Shown here: piece by piece, positions 54,350 to 64,000 of the stretch
Layout of the letters: each line of letters opens with the position of its first letter
Numbering within the stretch: the first letter of the stretch is position 1
Source of the DNA: Ceratotherium simum simum
Taxonomy: Eukaryota > Chordata > Mammalia > Perissodactyla > Rhinocerotidae
Assembly: GCF_000283155.1 (NCBI RefSeq)
Contig: NW_004454181.1
Coordinates: 17,767,711 to 17,831,710 of the forward strand
Reading direction: 5' to 3'
Length of the DNA stretch: 64,000 nucleotides
Position numbers and translations under genes: made by a program
Notes under the pieces: model-generated
The model's input: only the letters and a program-made list of their open reading frames with translations
What the model was told of the DNA's origin: nothing
Databases searched by the model: none

Positions 54350-55985
54350 AAAATAGACAAATAAGTGGAATTTTTAAAGATTCACAGTTTTTGCTATCTA
54401 GTCTGTCCCCATGCAAAACCAGGAAGAAATGTAAGTTCTATTCAAGTGTCCTTGTGACCATCCTTTTACTCCTCACTCTTCCCACTGCTTCCTTCACTGT
54501 AGACGTGACATATGTTCCAAACTTCCGTGCATCAAAACTTACCTGTCTTGCTTCCCATTTATGAAAGGAATTATAGTTTGATATTTTCAGGGTAAAAACT
54601 GGTTTTCTGGTAAACTAACCCTGATCCAATAGCCAATGACTCATGGTAGCCGAGGTATGCTAGTCCTGACAACATTTGATGGGAGGTTCCTGGAGACCAA
54701 TGCCTTCATGAAAAGGATTGTATGTCTGATTCTGGATTGTTTAAGGCCAATGGAAACATAATCTGGAGTGGAGAGGCTTTGTGGCCTTCAAATCACTCAG
54801 CCTGCAACCTAGATCTAGTTAGAAATAAACATTCATATGATGAATATGAAAAATTGAGATTAAAGAGAGCATCAATCATTTGATTTTCAAAAACTCAAGT
54901 CTAGGCGACTGGTGCCAAAGCCTCATAAATGAGCAGCTGCTTGAGATGAGCATTGTATTTTATGAATTTAAGTGCATTAATCCTAGAAAAATGAACAAGA
55001 AATCAGGGAAGCTGAGTGTTTCCTTAGTCCTCGGAAGCCCAGATCTTTGCAGTGCCCTCTTCCACTTGACTTTCCTGCATTTGTTCTTTTGCTGTAGGCT
55101 GCCAGAAGCCAAGATGTCAATGATCATTACAAGTTAAATAGGCCATTTTGGCTAAAGAGAAAACCCAAAGAGGAGATAACAAGGGAAAGAATCTGCTATA
55201 GGCTATATATGAAAGGAGGTGACCATGAAGGACATGATTCTAGGTGGCGGAAACTGAAGAAAGACAGCTTCATATTTTAGCCCATCTTAGATTTTTAGAG
55301 GAAGAAGAATACCCAGCTTAATATAGATGGAGAAAAAAGAATAGCAGAAAAGCATGGTGGAAAAAGCAGGTCTTTGAGTAAAGATACCTACTCTGCCACT
55401 AATAGGATGATTTAATGGGATAAAGACACTGTATTTTTTGGGACCCAAGCTGACCCACATAAAAAATGAAGATGTTGGACCATATGGTGTCTGCAGTCCC
55501 TTGGAGCAATGCTCTGATGCTTGAGGAGTTCAGAAAACTGCTTGGGGTGCTTTGAACCTATCAGCTCTATGATTAAAATCTTCACTTGTACCTGCTTTCC
55601 TCCTGTGGTGCAATCTCAGGGCACTTAGCAGTAGATTAGGCAGAGGGGTCAATTCCCAGGACTTTGAATCTGGAAAATGTGGTGTCACTTTCTCATCATT
55701 GTTTTCAATTGTATATTTTGAGTTATGATGCATAAAACAGATTGTGAAAAATAAACTCTCCGAGTTGTACTGCAGAACCATTAGACACTATGTCTCATTA
55801 ACAGGTAAAGTTTTTTAAAGGATTTGTCTATAGATATACTATGGAAGCCAGCTGCAACAATGTGATGTGATTTGGGTCTTTCAAATGGGCCATATTTCTG
55901 TTGAGAGGGAACACAATCAGGCACCGACCTTTGGAAATGATGGAAATAATAGTACAGAGGCTGGAAAAGTCCTGTGGTTGGCATG
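54350..55985. other. No recognisable gene; about 1.6 kb
   Basis: Unique-looking; frames of 72-85 codons on both strands without motifs. Confidence 0.4.
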
Positions 55986-55989
55986 GGAC

Positions 55990-56212
55990 TGCCTCTGTCC
56001 CAGTCGTTCATTCATTCAACAAATATCTATTGAGTATCTATAATGTACCAGGCACTGTGCTAGGCACTGAGGAAGCAGTAGTAAGACAAACTTGGTTCTT
56101 ATCTCAATGAAACTTACAGTTTACAGAGTGCTATGACAATTTCTTGGGAGACAGCCTAGAGTTGGAGTCAGGGAAGCCCTCCCTCAAAAATAGCAATTGA
56201 GATTTGAAAGAT
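55990..56212 (-). repeat. L2 LINE fragment, minus strand
   Basis: 'gttcattcattcaacaaata', 'tctattgagtatctataatg', 'taccaggcactgtgctaggc' and 'gtcagggaagccctccctca' are the antisense L2 3' end. Confidence 0.88.
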
Positions 56213-56431
56213 AGCTCTCCTGCCTCTCCTAAGCCTTCCTGTTCTTTCAGATATTCCTCATATGAGATATTTCCCATTTCCTACCCCTGAAAACACTACA
56301 GTTTATCAGGGTCCCCTTCCAGTGGGGCCACCAGAAGTGAACCCCAGATGCATCTAGTCTGATAAGAGGGGAACGGGATTCTCCATTCTCCCTGTTCTGA
56401 ATACATAGTTACATTAATATAGCCTATTGGC

Positions 56432-56512
56432 TCTAATAATAATATAATAATAATGGTGATAATAATGATGATGGTGATAAATAAGAATATAAGAATAATA
56501 AGGATGCCAAGA
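56432..56512. repeat. AT-rich trinucleotide-like microsatellite
   Basis: Mixed AAT, GAT and GGTGAT units. Confidence 0.9.
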
Positions 56513-56619
56513 CTTTGAATGCCTAAAGTCTGTATTCCATCTCTATCTTGATTTGGGTTCCCCCAGGAACAGCGATAGGTTGGGGAACAGTTGCAAGGCC
56601 TAGATGGCCTGACTCTGCA

Positions 56620-56940
56620 GTATACTCTTTACACGTAGTTCCTTCTGCTGAAAAACCCCTTCCTCCTCCCTATATTTCTCTCCTTGCCCACTCTCCAACT
56701 GGTAGTGTCTATAAAATCTTCAAGCCTTAGCCTAGATACCACTTCCTCCAGGAAGCCTTCCTCAACTCTCAAACCTGGTTGGCTTGTCCCGTTATGTGTT
56801 TCCACAGCCTCTTGCCTTTGCTTGTCATGGCACTCATCTTGCTATGTTTGAATTGCCTGTTGTTTGCTTGAATTTGTGCAACTGCACATTCAAAATGGTC
56901 ATAGAGGGTGAATGACTGAATAGATGAATGGATGATGTTG
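56620..56940 (+). repeat. L2 LINE 3' region, sense
   Basis: 'cacgtagttccttctgctga', 'taccacttcctccaggaagc', 'cttcctcaactctcaaacct' and 'gaatgactgaatagatgaat' follow the sense L2. Confidence 0.75.
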
Positions 56941-57425
56941 CCTACTTTGCTCTGGGTCAAACAAGCATGACCACCCACATAACTCTGATTTTTTAAAAAG
57001 CACAGATCTACCTCCAGCATAAACGTTGATTTATTCCCAATGAATATTCTTCCATTAGGCCTACTCTGCTTTCCTCCAGTCCTTGAAATAGGACTTATTT
57101 TGGTTACTGGGACAGAATAAAGAAAATGCATGAATTTTAAGGACTGTTTGATGGATGCAAGGAGAGACAATCCCACAGTAATCAGGCTTCCCCTCTAGCC
57201 TGTAAGTCCCAGAGAATCCCTCAAAACTTCCAGATGGTGTGTTCAGGGAACTACTTAGATCTCAAGGTCACACAGAGCAGATGTCCTCTGGATGATGCTG
57301 TTAGCGATGCAAGAAAAGATAAAGACTGTTATTTCTCCCCTTAAAAGACTCTGAACAGTCCTCGTGCAGCCCAGTAAAACAAAAGCCAGGGCCTGGAGAA
57401 TCAAGAGAAGAATAAGGAAGAACAT
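56941..57425. other. No recognisable feature
   Basis: Includes much of a 135-codon minus-strand frame (56769-57176) that partly overlaps the L2 and has no motif. Confidence 0.4.
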
Positions 57426-57427
57426 GA

Positions 57428-57552
57428 ACATTAGTGTCTAAGAGATCATGAATTAAATCCCAGGGCTGTCCCGTGTCAGCTGCATGACCACACACAAGTC
57501 ATTTACATTCTATAAGCCTCACTCTCCTCTGCTGTAAAATGGGGATATTGTT
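57428..57552 (+). repeat. MIR SINE fragment
   Basis: 'tgaattaaatcccagggctg', 'cacaagtcatttacattcta' and 'ctcctctgctgtaaaatggg' are sense MIR. Confidence 0.75.
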
Positions 57553-57714
57553 TGTTTTTCTTGAAACCATGCCAGGGATTTAATATATCCTGACCTTAAA
57601 AGATATATGGTGGCATACAGACCAAAGAATATTCCATTTGAATTGGAGAGAGAAATAAAAGCAATAGGTTGCTACTCTTAAGAAGCAAATAGCTTTTCTG
57701 AAAAGACTGTTTTA

Positions 57715-57835
57715 TACTAGTGCTTCTCAAACTGTAGCATGCATCAGGCTCACCTGCAGGACTTGTTAAAATAAAGGTTGATGGGCCTGATCCCCTGAGT
57801 TTCTGATCCAGTAGGTGTGGGGTGGGCCAGGAATT
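57715..57835 (+). mobile_element. MER5A hAT MITE, first of a close pair
   Basis: 'agtgcttctcaaactgtagc', 'atgcatcaggctcacctgca' and 'gagtttctgatccagtaggt' are MER5A; the 3' third is missing. Confidence 0.85.
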
Positions 57836-57992
57836 GTGCTGGGCCCTGGGGAGGTGGGAGTGACCTCACTGGTCCCTATCTTCACAGACCTAATAATGTA
57901 ATGGAGGAGGCAAACATTAAACAAGCTTCTGACACCTGGAGTTTTAAGAAGACAATATCACATTTAGACTCCCCCCAGAATATCATTGTCTT

Positions 57993-58182
57993 GTATTGGT
58001 TCTCAAACTTTGATGTACATAGAAATTATCTGGGGTGGTGGGTATTAAAATGCAGATCCCAGGCTCCACCCTCAGAGGGTTCAGGAAGTCTAGGGTGGAG
58101 CCAAGAACCTGAATTTTTCACAAGTTCCCCAAATCATCCTAACGTAGGTGGTCTTCATACCATATTTTGGAAACACTGCTTA
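57993..58182 (+). mobile_element. MER5A hAT MITE, second of a close pair
   Basis: 'gtattggttctcaaactttg', 'attaaaatgcagatcccagg', 'ctgaatttttcacaagttcc' and 'ttttggaaacactgc' cover the element end to end. Confidence 0.88.
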
Positions 58183-59690
58183 ATTAAAGAGAATCCTTCT
58201 TTGCTGATGGATTTTTAATACAGCCTTCAAAGTTGAAGTAGATCAGCTTGTATTTCCTTCCATTTTAATAAAGGAGTTACTCAAAATTAAATCTCGATGC
58301 TTCGTCCTCTTCCTCTGGTACGTCAATGGCCTTCAGGGAGCTATTTTAATTAAGTAATTCATAGAGAGAACACCTGTTCAAGTGTGCCTTGACATTATTT
58401 GGAAAACAATGATTAAAAACCAAAATCTCACTATTCCTAGAAGAAGACGGGCATCTATCTGTTTGAAGGCATAGATACTATTTGCAAAATGGGAGAGAGT
58501 GGTGAGAATGTCTGTTAGACTGTATAGTAGATTCAAGCACCACCTGATAATACTGATGCATGTCTGGAATGCAAATAGGTCCGTCTCATGTAATCATTCT
58601 AGTCCCTGAAGGGGACTGTGTGGAGCTATGTGAGAGAATAATCCTGAACTTATTTCTGGGTTCAGCGGCATAATGGGACACACGCTTGACAGGCTGCTCT
58701 TTCAAGATGAGGGTACAAGTGATGCCAATATAGAGATAAATTATCATAAACCCAACCTGCCTGAGGCTTCTGAGACTTGCAAGCACTTAACCCACAACCC
58801 CAGAATGCAAGACGTGTCAACAAGTGTTGGCTTTTCCCCACATTCCCCACTGACACAGTGGAATGCCCTGTTAATGGTCTTTTCCTTTTGCAAGGCTTTG
58901 TCCCCTCCCAGTAATGTGAGAAGGGGAGCACGAAGGTACAATTTATACTGTCAGACTAGCTTAATAAGACATTAGCACAACTTGTAACAGAAGGAAAATA
59001 AACGAACCTCAAATCCTTAATAAAAACTAACTGGAACCAAGGCACACATCAAATGGTTAGAAGTTCTTTGACTCTGGCTGGGAGGAAAGAAAAATCAGAG
59101 GGAGATAAAGTAATTGGGCTTCTGTCAAATCAGAATGCCCTATGTTGCTAACCTATGTTAGGAAAGTTGAAAAATTGGTGTTAGATTATAATCTAAAAAG
59201 AGATCTTGAGTGGCATTTGCAATGACTTTTGGCCCACAATCTTTTATTAATAGAGTCATGTGCAAGTCTCCACAATTGAATCATCCATCAAGTCAAAAAT
59301 TACTCACTCATCGTGCCTTTATGCCTTAGAATTTAGTCACAAATATTTATGGACCATAACACATGCAGAGCACAGAGTGACACCCAACAGGAGGGCACAA
59401 AATTCAGTCAGAGGAGGGCACCCTCTCTCTTTGGGGAAACAAGGTGTGCATGAACCATATCATCCCACCATATATGTAGAACCAACTGTCCATATCTTCA
59501 CTGGCAGCTCCCACAGTAAGGAGATGATCAGGGGTGGGGGCAATCAGAGAAGGCTTGTTGTAGGAAGCAGAAGGAAATCTTGTAATGAGTATAGGGGACA
59601 AAGTAGTTACAATTTGCTGGAGAGGAAATAAGAGTGCATCCTAAGCAGAAGATCCAAAAGGCCCGGATTTTTAATTAAGTCAGTCTTTCC
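58183..59690. other. No recognisable gene; about 1.5 kb
   Basis: Unique-looking DNA with overlapping frames (up to 123 codons at 59260-59631) lacking motifs. Confidence 0.4.
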
Positions 59691-59699
59691 CTGATGAAA

Positions 59700-60335
59700 G
59701 CACTGGGAATTATATAAAATAAGGTCTGTCCTTAATCATCAAATAAATGCAAAATAAAAATAAGACAGTATCTTCCACTGATTAAATTGGCAATATAAAA
59801 CAATCATCAACAGAGTTGGCAAATCCTGCTATGGGGTTGTTTGTGATTTGATACAACTTTTCTTGAGGGACAACTGGAAATGTGTATCAGTGGCCTTTAA
59901 ATTTGTCATACCCTTGAAGATAAAAATGCCATGTCTGTGACATGATATCGATGTTGCTAAACACAAAAAACTTCATTGCAGAATTTTTATAAAATGGAAA
60001 AATTATAAAAATATACACGTGCAGTAGTTGGGAATTAGTCAAATTATGATAAATCCATATGATGATGATAATGGGGAGAATATTTATAAAACTTGGAAAA
60101 TATTCATAACAAAGGATGAAAAATATGATCCAATTTTGGTTTTAAAAATACTTTATATACATTAAAAAGCATCTAAAAGTCTAGAAATATATTGACCAAA
60201 ATATCAATCAATAATGGTTCTCTCTGAAGTTGTAAAGTTAAGGGTGATTTGTATTTTTTTGTTTTTTTTGTCTTTCATTACCACATTTTCTATAATGAAC
60301 ATGTACTACTTCAGAAACCAGAAAAACACGAAAAG
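59700..60335 (+). mobile_element. Old L1 3' end (L1M type), about 0.6 kb
   Basis: 'atcaaataaatgcaaaataa', 'ctgctatggggttgtttgtg', 'cattgcagaatttttataaa', 'atgatccaattttggtttta' and 'ttttctataatgaacatgta' follow an old L1 3' end in sense orientation. Confidence 0.75.
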
Positions 60336-60469
60336 TCTTCTTTTAACAACTAACTTTACCCTTTGAATGGGTCAAGTCCTGTGTTTTTCCATTGTTCGCA
60401 GTATAAAGGTCGGATTCTCTTACGTGGTTTGGCCCCACCTACTGCTCCAGTCTCATCACTCATGTTCCC

Positions 60470-61008
60470 ACCAACTCAGCATTAGCCACACAAGCCTCCA
60501 GGTTTTTTGCCATTTGAGAGCCTTAGTATAGTAGATTATATTATTTTTGCAATTATTCATTCCCACCCCCTCCTGCCATTTGCCATGTACCTTGCTGTGC
60601 CCCAGTGTTGAGGACCATACATCCCTGTCCCATTGGCTTTGGGCTTTGGCCTTGGTCTCTACTTCTCAGGCCTCAATGGCCCATTCTTATGGATTTGGAG
60701 ACCGTTAAGAGCCCACTGTCAGCAAAAGGAACGTAAGCACACAAGACTACATCCAACCAGAAGCTTTCCGAGCTATGGCAAGTTTCCATCAGTGCTCTTG
60801 ACCCTTCTTTCTGCTACAAGAATGCATGTCCCACAGACAGGCTGTTCCTTCAGTGTGAATCCCCAAATGAGAAGCAGAGTCATAGCCTGAGCAGAACTGC
60901 AGTCAACCTACAGCCTACCCGGAACACAAGCGACTGATAAACCTTTATGGTGTAAGCCACTGAGAACTGGAAGTCATTTGTTACTGCAACAAAGCTAATA
61001 CACATGAC
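60470..61008 (+). mobile_element. MLT1-like MaLR LTR relic
   Basis: The 3' end 'ataaacctttatggtgtaag', 'ccactgagaactggaagtca' and 'tttgttactgcaacaaagct' then 'aatacaca' is typical of MaLR LTRs. The middle ('tcaatggcccattcttatgg') is weaker and the 5' boundary is uncertain. Non-coding. Confidence 0.5.
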
Positions 61009-61059
61009 ACATGGTGTTTCTCTATCGGGAATATTCTGGCAGGGCACCTCCACTCTTCA

Positions 61060-61335
61060 TAGTTAACTCCATCTCTTCTTTCACATCCCAGTTCTACCCC
61101 AACCCCTCAACCAGGTCAAATCCCTTTTCGCATACGTTCTCAGCACCAGGCGCTGCTCCTTCTTAACACTTATCGCAATCATAATTTCACAATTTTTGTG
61201 TGATTATTCAATCAGTATCTGGTATGCCAATGGACTGAGCAGGGGTCGTGGCTGTCTGTCCAACCATTTTATCACCAGCACCTAGCACAGTTCTTGGCAC
61301 AAAGTACATCCTCAAAAAAAAAACCTAAATGAATA
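61060..61335 (+). repeat. L2 LINE 3' region, sense
   Basis: 'cccagttctaccccaacccc', 'cttatcgcaatcataatttc', 'tatcaccagcacctagcaca' and 'gttcttggcacaaagtacat' follow the sense L2. Confidence 0.75.
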
Positions 61336-61489
61336 CATGAGGGAAACTAATAAAGAACCTTAAGCATAGAATTGAGAAGCAAAAATCAAATGGAGCAAAT
61401 ATTGGGAAGACATTTGTCTTCAGGTGAAAAAACATTATAAGTCTTTTATAGTGCAAATAAATACATGGTAACAGAGTTCAGGAACACCT

Positions 61490-61708
61490 GAATAATAATA
61501 GTATGTGAGCACTTTCACTCTTAAAAGCACTTTATACATATTAGTTCATATCATTCTGGTAACAGCCCTGTGGTGTAAGTACTATTATTTTCCCAAGGGA
61601 GGTTCAGCACTTTGCCCAAAACCACACTGCTGGGAGCTGGAAAGAAAGGGTTTGCAACCAAGCAGTCTGGTGCCAAAGTCTGTGTTTGTAACCACTAAGT
61701 TGCCATTG
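61490..61708 (-). repeat. MIR SINE, minus strand, nearly complete
   Basis: 'aaaagcactttatacatatt', 'gtggtgtaagtactattatt', 'ttgcccaaaaccacactgct' and 'agtctggtgccaaagtctgt' then 'taaccacta' run through antisense MIR. Confidence 0.85.
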
Positions 61709-61984
61709 ACTACGCTGCCTTTCATTTCATCTGAAGGTTATGAGTGCTGGGAAAGTCTTGTGGACCTGCATTGCTAAGGCAAGAAAATATTTATTTTTAG
61801 TTTCCCTATTGTATCACATGGGATCACCTGAGCTACTGATAGGGTGGGGGTGGGCAGCTCCACCCATAAAGCCCACACATTTTCCCACATCACTTTCATC
61901 ATTTCATTCCTTTTCAGTGCCCTCTGCCCAATTCACTGGTAAAACAATGCCCAAAACAATAACTACATCATCATTGACACCTTC

Positions 61985-62062
61985 TGGTCTTCTTCACACC
62001 CACTGCTGTGCCTCACACAATGCTCTGCACATATTAGGTGCCTAGTAAGTGTGTTTTGAATC
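61985..62062 (+). repeat. L2 LINE 3' end, sense
   Basis: 'ctcacacaatgctctgcaca' and 'tattaggtgcctagtaagtg' are the L2 3' terminus. Confidence 0.7.
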
Positions 62063-62064
62063 AA

Positions 62065-62700
62065 GTGGATCCTGTAGTTCTTGCCTTACGCTTAAAATGA
62101 TTGGTATCGACAAACAGTCATGTGAAGTCTGATGTCCTGTATGACAACTCCATTTGGGGGATCAGGTGGGACGTGAGAATCTCATTCTAAACTAAACTTG
62201 ACTCAAGAAATAAGGACCCTGAACACAGATCACCTCAGCCATGGAGCAGAGAGGGGAGTTGATTGTGTGGCCCATGCACCTGCCATCTTCCCCAGCAGTA
62301 GTGGTATTATGAGGGAGTTGAGCCTGGATAGGGGCTGGCATGGGGTCAATTAGCCGGGGGATAGGAAGTGTAGTGGTGGCAGTAGCGTGAGGTCTGGGCC
62401 TCAGGTGGGAGATAGGGCAGAACTGGGGCTCAATGACTTCTCCCATGTGATAATAAGAAAGGGTTTGATGACATCATTTCTAAGGCCTCTTACAGCTGGA
62501 ATATCTGTGACCCTAACACTCTCGCCTCTGACAAAGCTCATTTGTGAGTTAAAGGGAGGAGGAAGACACTGGAGTCAGCTGGAAAATTCCTGAGGGCACA
62601 GGTAGAAGAATGAATTGGAAACAATGGACAACAGCTGGGTCTCAGCTGAGGTTAAAAGGCATCAAGAAATGCCGGGCTGGGAATGGAGAATTTAGACCTA
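62065..62700. other. No recognisable gene
   Basis: Unique-looking; the stretch near 62430-62510 ('ctaaggcctcttacagctgg') may be a MIR3-type tail. Confidence 0.4.
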
Positions 62701-62704
62701 GTCT

Positions 62705-62882
62705 AGGGCAGGATTCCTTCAAGTACAGATGCCAAACCACCCACATCAGAATCACCTAGGCAAAAGTCTTAAAATACAGATTCCTGAGCCCTCCTGGAAT
62801 CTGAGAGTTTCGTGCAGAAATCTGCATTTTTAATACCTTGGATAATTCCTATGAATCCTAAAATCTGGAAATCTCTGGTCTG
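62705..62882 (+). mobile_element. MER5A hAT (Charlie) MITE
   Basis: 'aaccacccacatcagaatca', 'cctaggcaaaagtcttaaaa', 'acagattcctgagccctcct' and 'gaaatctgcatttttaatac' are MER5A. Confidence 0.85.
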
Positions 62883-62884
62883 GA

Positions 62885-63465
62885 GAGAGAGAATACTAAC
62901 TTACCAGGGTAGGGAAATAAAATCCCAAATGCTTAGATTTGGGACCTGAGCAATGATTGTCTTTTTTCAAGGATAATTTAACTCATTTTGTTAAGACTCC
63001 ATGTGGATTCAGTGGAACAGTCATTAATTGGGATTTCTAAGTGCTTTTTAATGACAGACATGGGGTACATTGCTAAACTTTCCTTGATCATCTCCCCAAC
63101 AGTTCACAGGTGAAGAAATGGAATCTCCTTTCAGCCTGGTAGGCAGATTACAACCTCTCTCCCTTACCTTTCTACTGAGAATGAAGGTAGTTGCTGCATC
63201 TGTCATGAGAAAAGCTGGGTCTCCTGAAGTAAGGGTGCAGTTTAGCCACCTCTCTGGCATTAGAGATGTAGCTCCTTGGCCTGGATGAAGTCACCCTGTG
63301 AAGCAGCTAGACAGAGCCCCCATCTCCTGACACTTAGCCTTCAAATTCCTACAGTTTTTAAACTAATCACCAGAAAATAGATACTCTCCATTTTTGCACA
63401 GCTGGGCCAAGGTCCCAAGTTCTGGTTCTAACTAACCCAAGGGCTCTCTCTCAAAGTAAAGTACT
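62885..63465. other. No recognisable feature
   Basis: Unique-looking sequence leading into the G+C-rich end of the window. Confidence 0.4.
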
Positions 63466-63639
63466 GGGAGAGGGGAGTGGGCAAAGCCGAGATGGTGGAG
63501 ACCAGGCCAACCACTAACCAGTTAACAGCACAGGCAGCCTCTCTGGGGTTATCACTGGGAGCCTGAGCTGGTTAGGCCAGCCTTGCCAGGGAGCCTGGAA
63601 GGAAAAGGAGGAGTAGGGTGGAGATGTAGGGCTTGGAAG

Positions 63640-63939
63640 AGGAGCCTAGAAGCCTTGGGGAGGGCGGGGCTAAGCAGGTTTCTGCAGCAGGCCAGGAGGA
63701 GGAAATGGGGTGGAGGAATTGTGTTCAGGTGTGTGGCACTGGAGGCTGGGCTTCTAAAAGGGCTGGGGCTGCCTGCTCCAGCCAGGGATGAGAAGGAGGC
63801 TCGCTCACTCCTCGTTGATGGGATAACTGAAGGCGGTAACAGCCCAGCCTCCCTCCCTTGTGCCCCACCAGAATAAAAATGCCCAAGGAGTGCTGAGCCC
63901 CCTGTCATAGCCGTGGAGCCTGCACCGAGGAGGGAGGAG
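63640..63939 (+). promoter_or_regulatory. Candidate gene promoter with first exon at right edge
   Basis: This stretch is richer in G+C than the rest of the window and holds, in order, a GC box GGGCGGGGC (63662-63670), an E-box CAGGTG (63726-63731), a CT-rich block, and a TATA-like AATAAAAAT (63872-63880). About 60 bases further on, a strong consensus splice donor (GAG/GTAAGC, GT at 63940-63941) follows. A transcript starting 25-30 bases after the TATA-like box, near 63905, would have a first exon of about 35 bases, non-coding, ending at 63939. I do not recognise the gene. The arrangement could arise by chance; opposing frames of 97 and 131 codons here are not supported. Confidence 0.35.
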
Positions 63940-64000
63940 GTAAGCACTTGCTTGATGCTAAGACTGGGTGGGGGAGGGGCTCTTTTCTCTTCAGCTCTCC

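Noticed and set aside
56769..57176. 135-codon minus-strand frame
   Set aside because: Partly antisense to an L2 fragment, with no recognisable domain or exon boundaries.
57817..58218. 133-codon plus-strand frame
   Set aside because: Covers the gap between and most of two MER5A elements; chance frame.
63552..63947. 131-codon minus-strand frame and overlapping 97-codon plus-strand frame
   Set aside because: Open frames are common in G+C-rich promoter-like DNA; no domain, and the two overlap on opposite strands.
1..64000. Bacterial-type systems, CRISPR arrays, operons, or a novel gene system
   Set aside because: Composition, repeat content and absence of dense coding are those of mammalian intergenic DNA; no evenly spaced repeat-spacer array or gene cluster is present.

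Overview
The window is nuclear DNA of a placental mammal. It is AT-rich, has no dense coding, and is packed with MIR, L2, MER5A, MLT1-type LTR and L1 relics. Four tRNA-derived SINEs of the ERE (equine repetitive element) type, with the characteristic GGGGCCGGCCC head and an internal B box, point to a perissodactyl (horse, ass, rhinoceros or tapir), most likely an equid. A run of exactly 100 N at 26505-26604 is an assembly gap, so this is a draft contig join.

No intact protein-coding gene can be supported. The only recognisable gene-derived sequence is a processed pseudogene of ribosomal protein L7 (about 40309-41131). It has three premature TGA codons, one frameshifting deletion, a polyadenylation signal, an A-rich tail and target-site duplications. 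It sits inside an MLT1-like LTR, which itself sits inside an L2 fragment. Every other reading frame of 60-160 codons looks like a chance frame in repeats or unique DNA.

Layout: 0-18 kb is single-copy-looking DNA with MIR, L2 and MER5A fragments, two ERE SINEs (3.4 and 10.0 kb), a MER3-like hAT element splitting an L2 (13.4 kb), and an L1 fragment running off the left edge. About 18.0-24.1 kb is a nearly full-length, long-dead L1 of the older L1M type in + orientation; it carries an ERE in its ORF1 region and has lost its 3' end. 24.1-30 kb is mostly unique sequence around the gap. 30-62 kb repeats the first pattern, with several nested insertions (ERE in L2, L1 in L2, MLT1 in L2, RPL7 in MLT1 in L2).

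The last 0.5 kb (63.47-64.0 kb) changes character: it is richer in G+C, with a GC box, a TATA-like AATAAAAAT and a strong splice-donor sequence. It may be the promoter and first exon of a gene that continues to the right; this is the main open question. I see no evidence for a new kind of biological system. The value of the window lies in its layered insertion history and in the possible promoter at its right edge. Repeat names come from memory of consensus sequences, not a database search, and boundaries are good to roughly 10-30 bases unless target-site duplications fix them.
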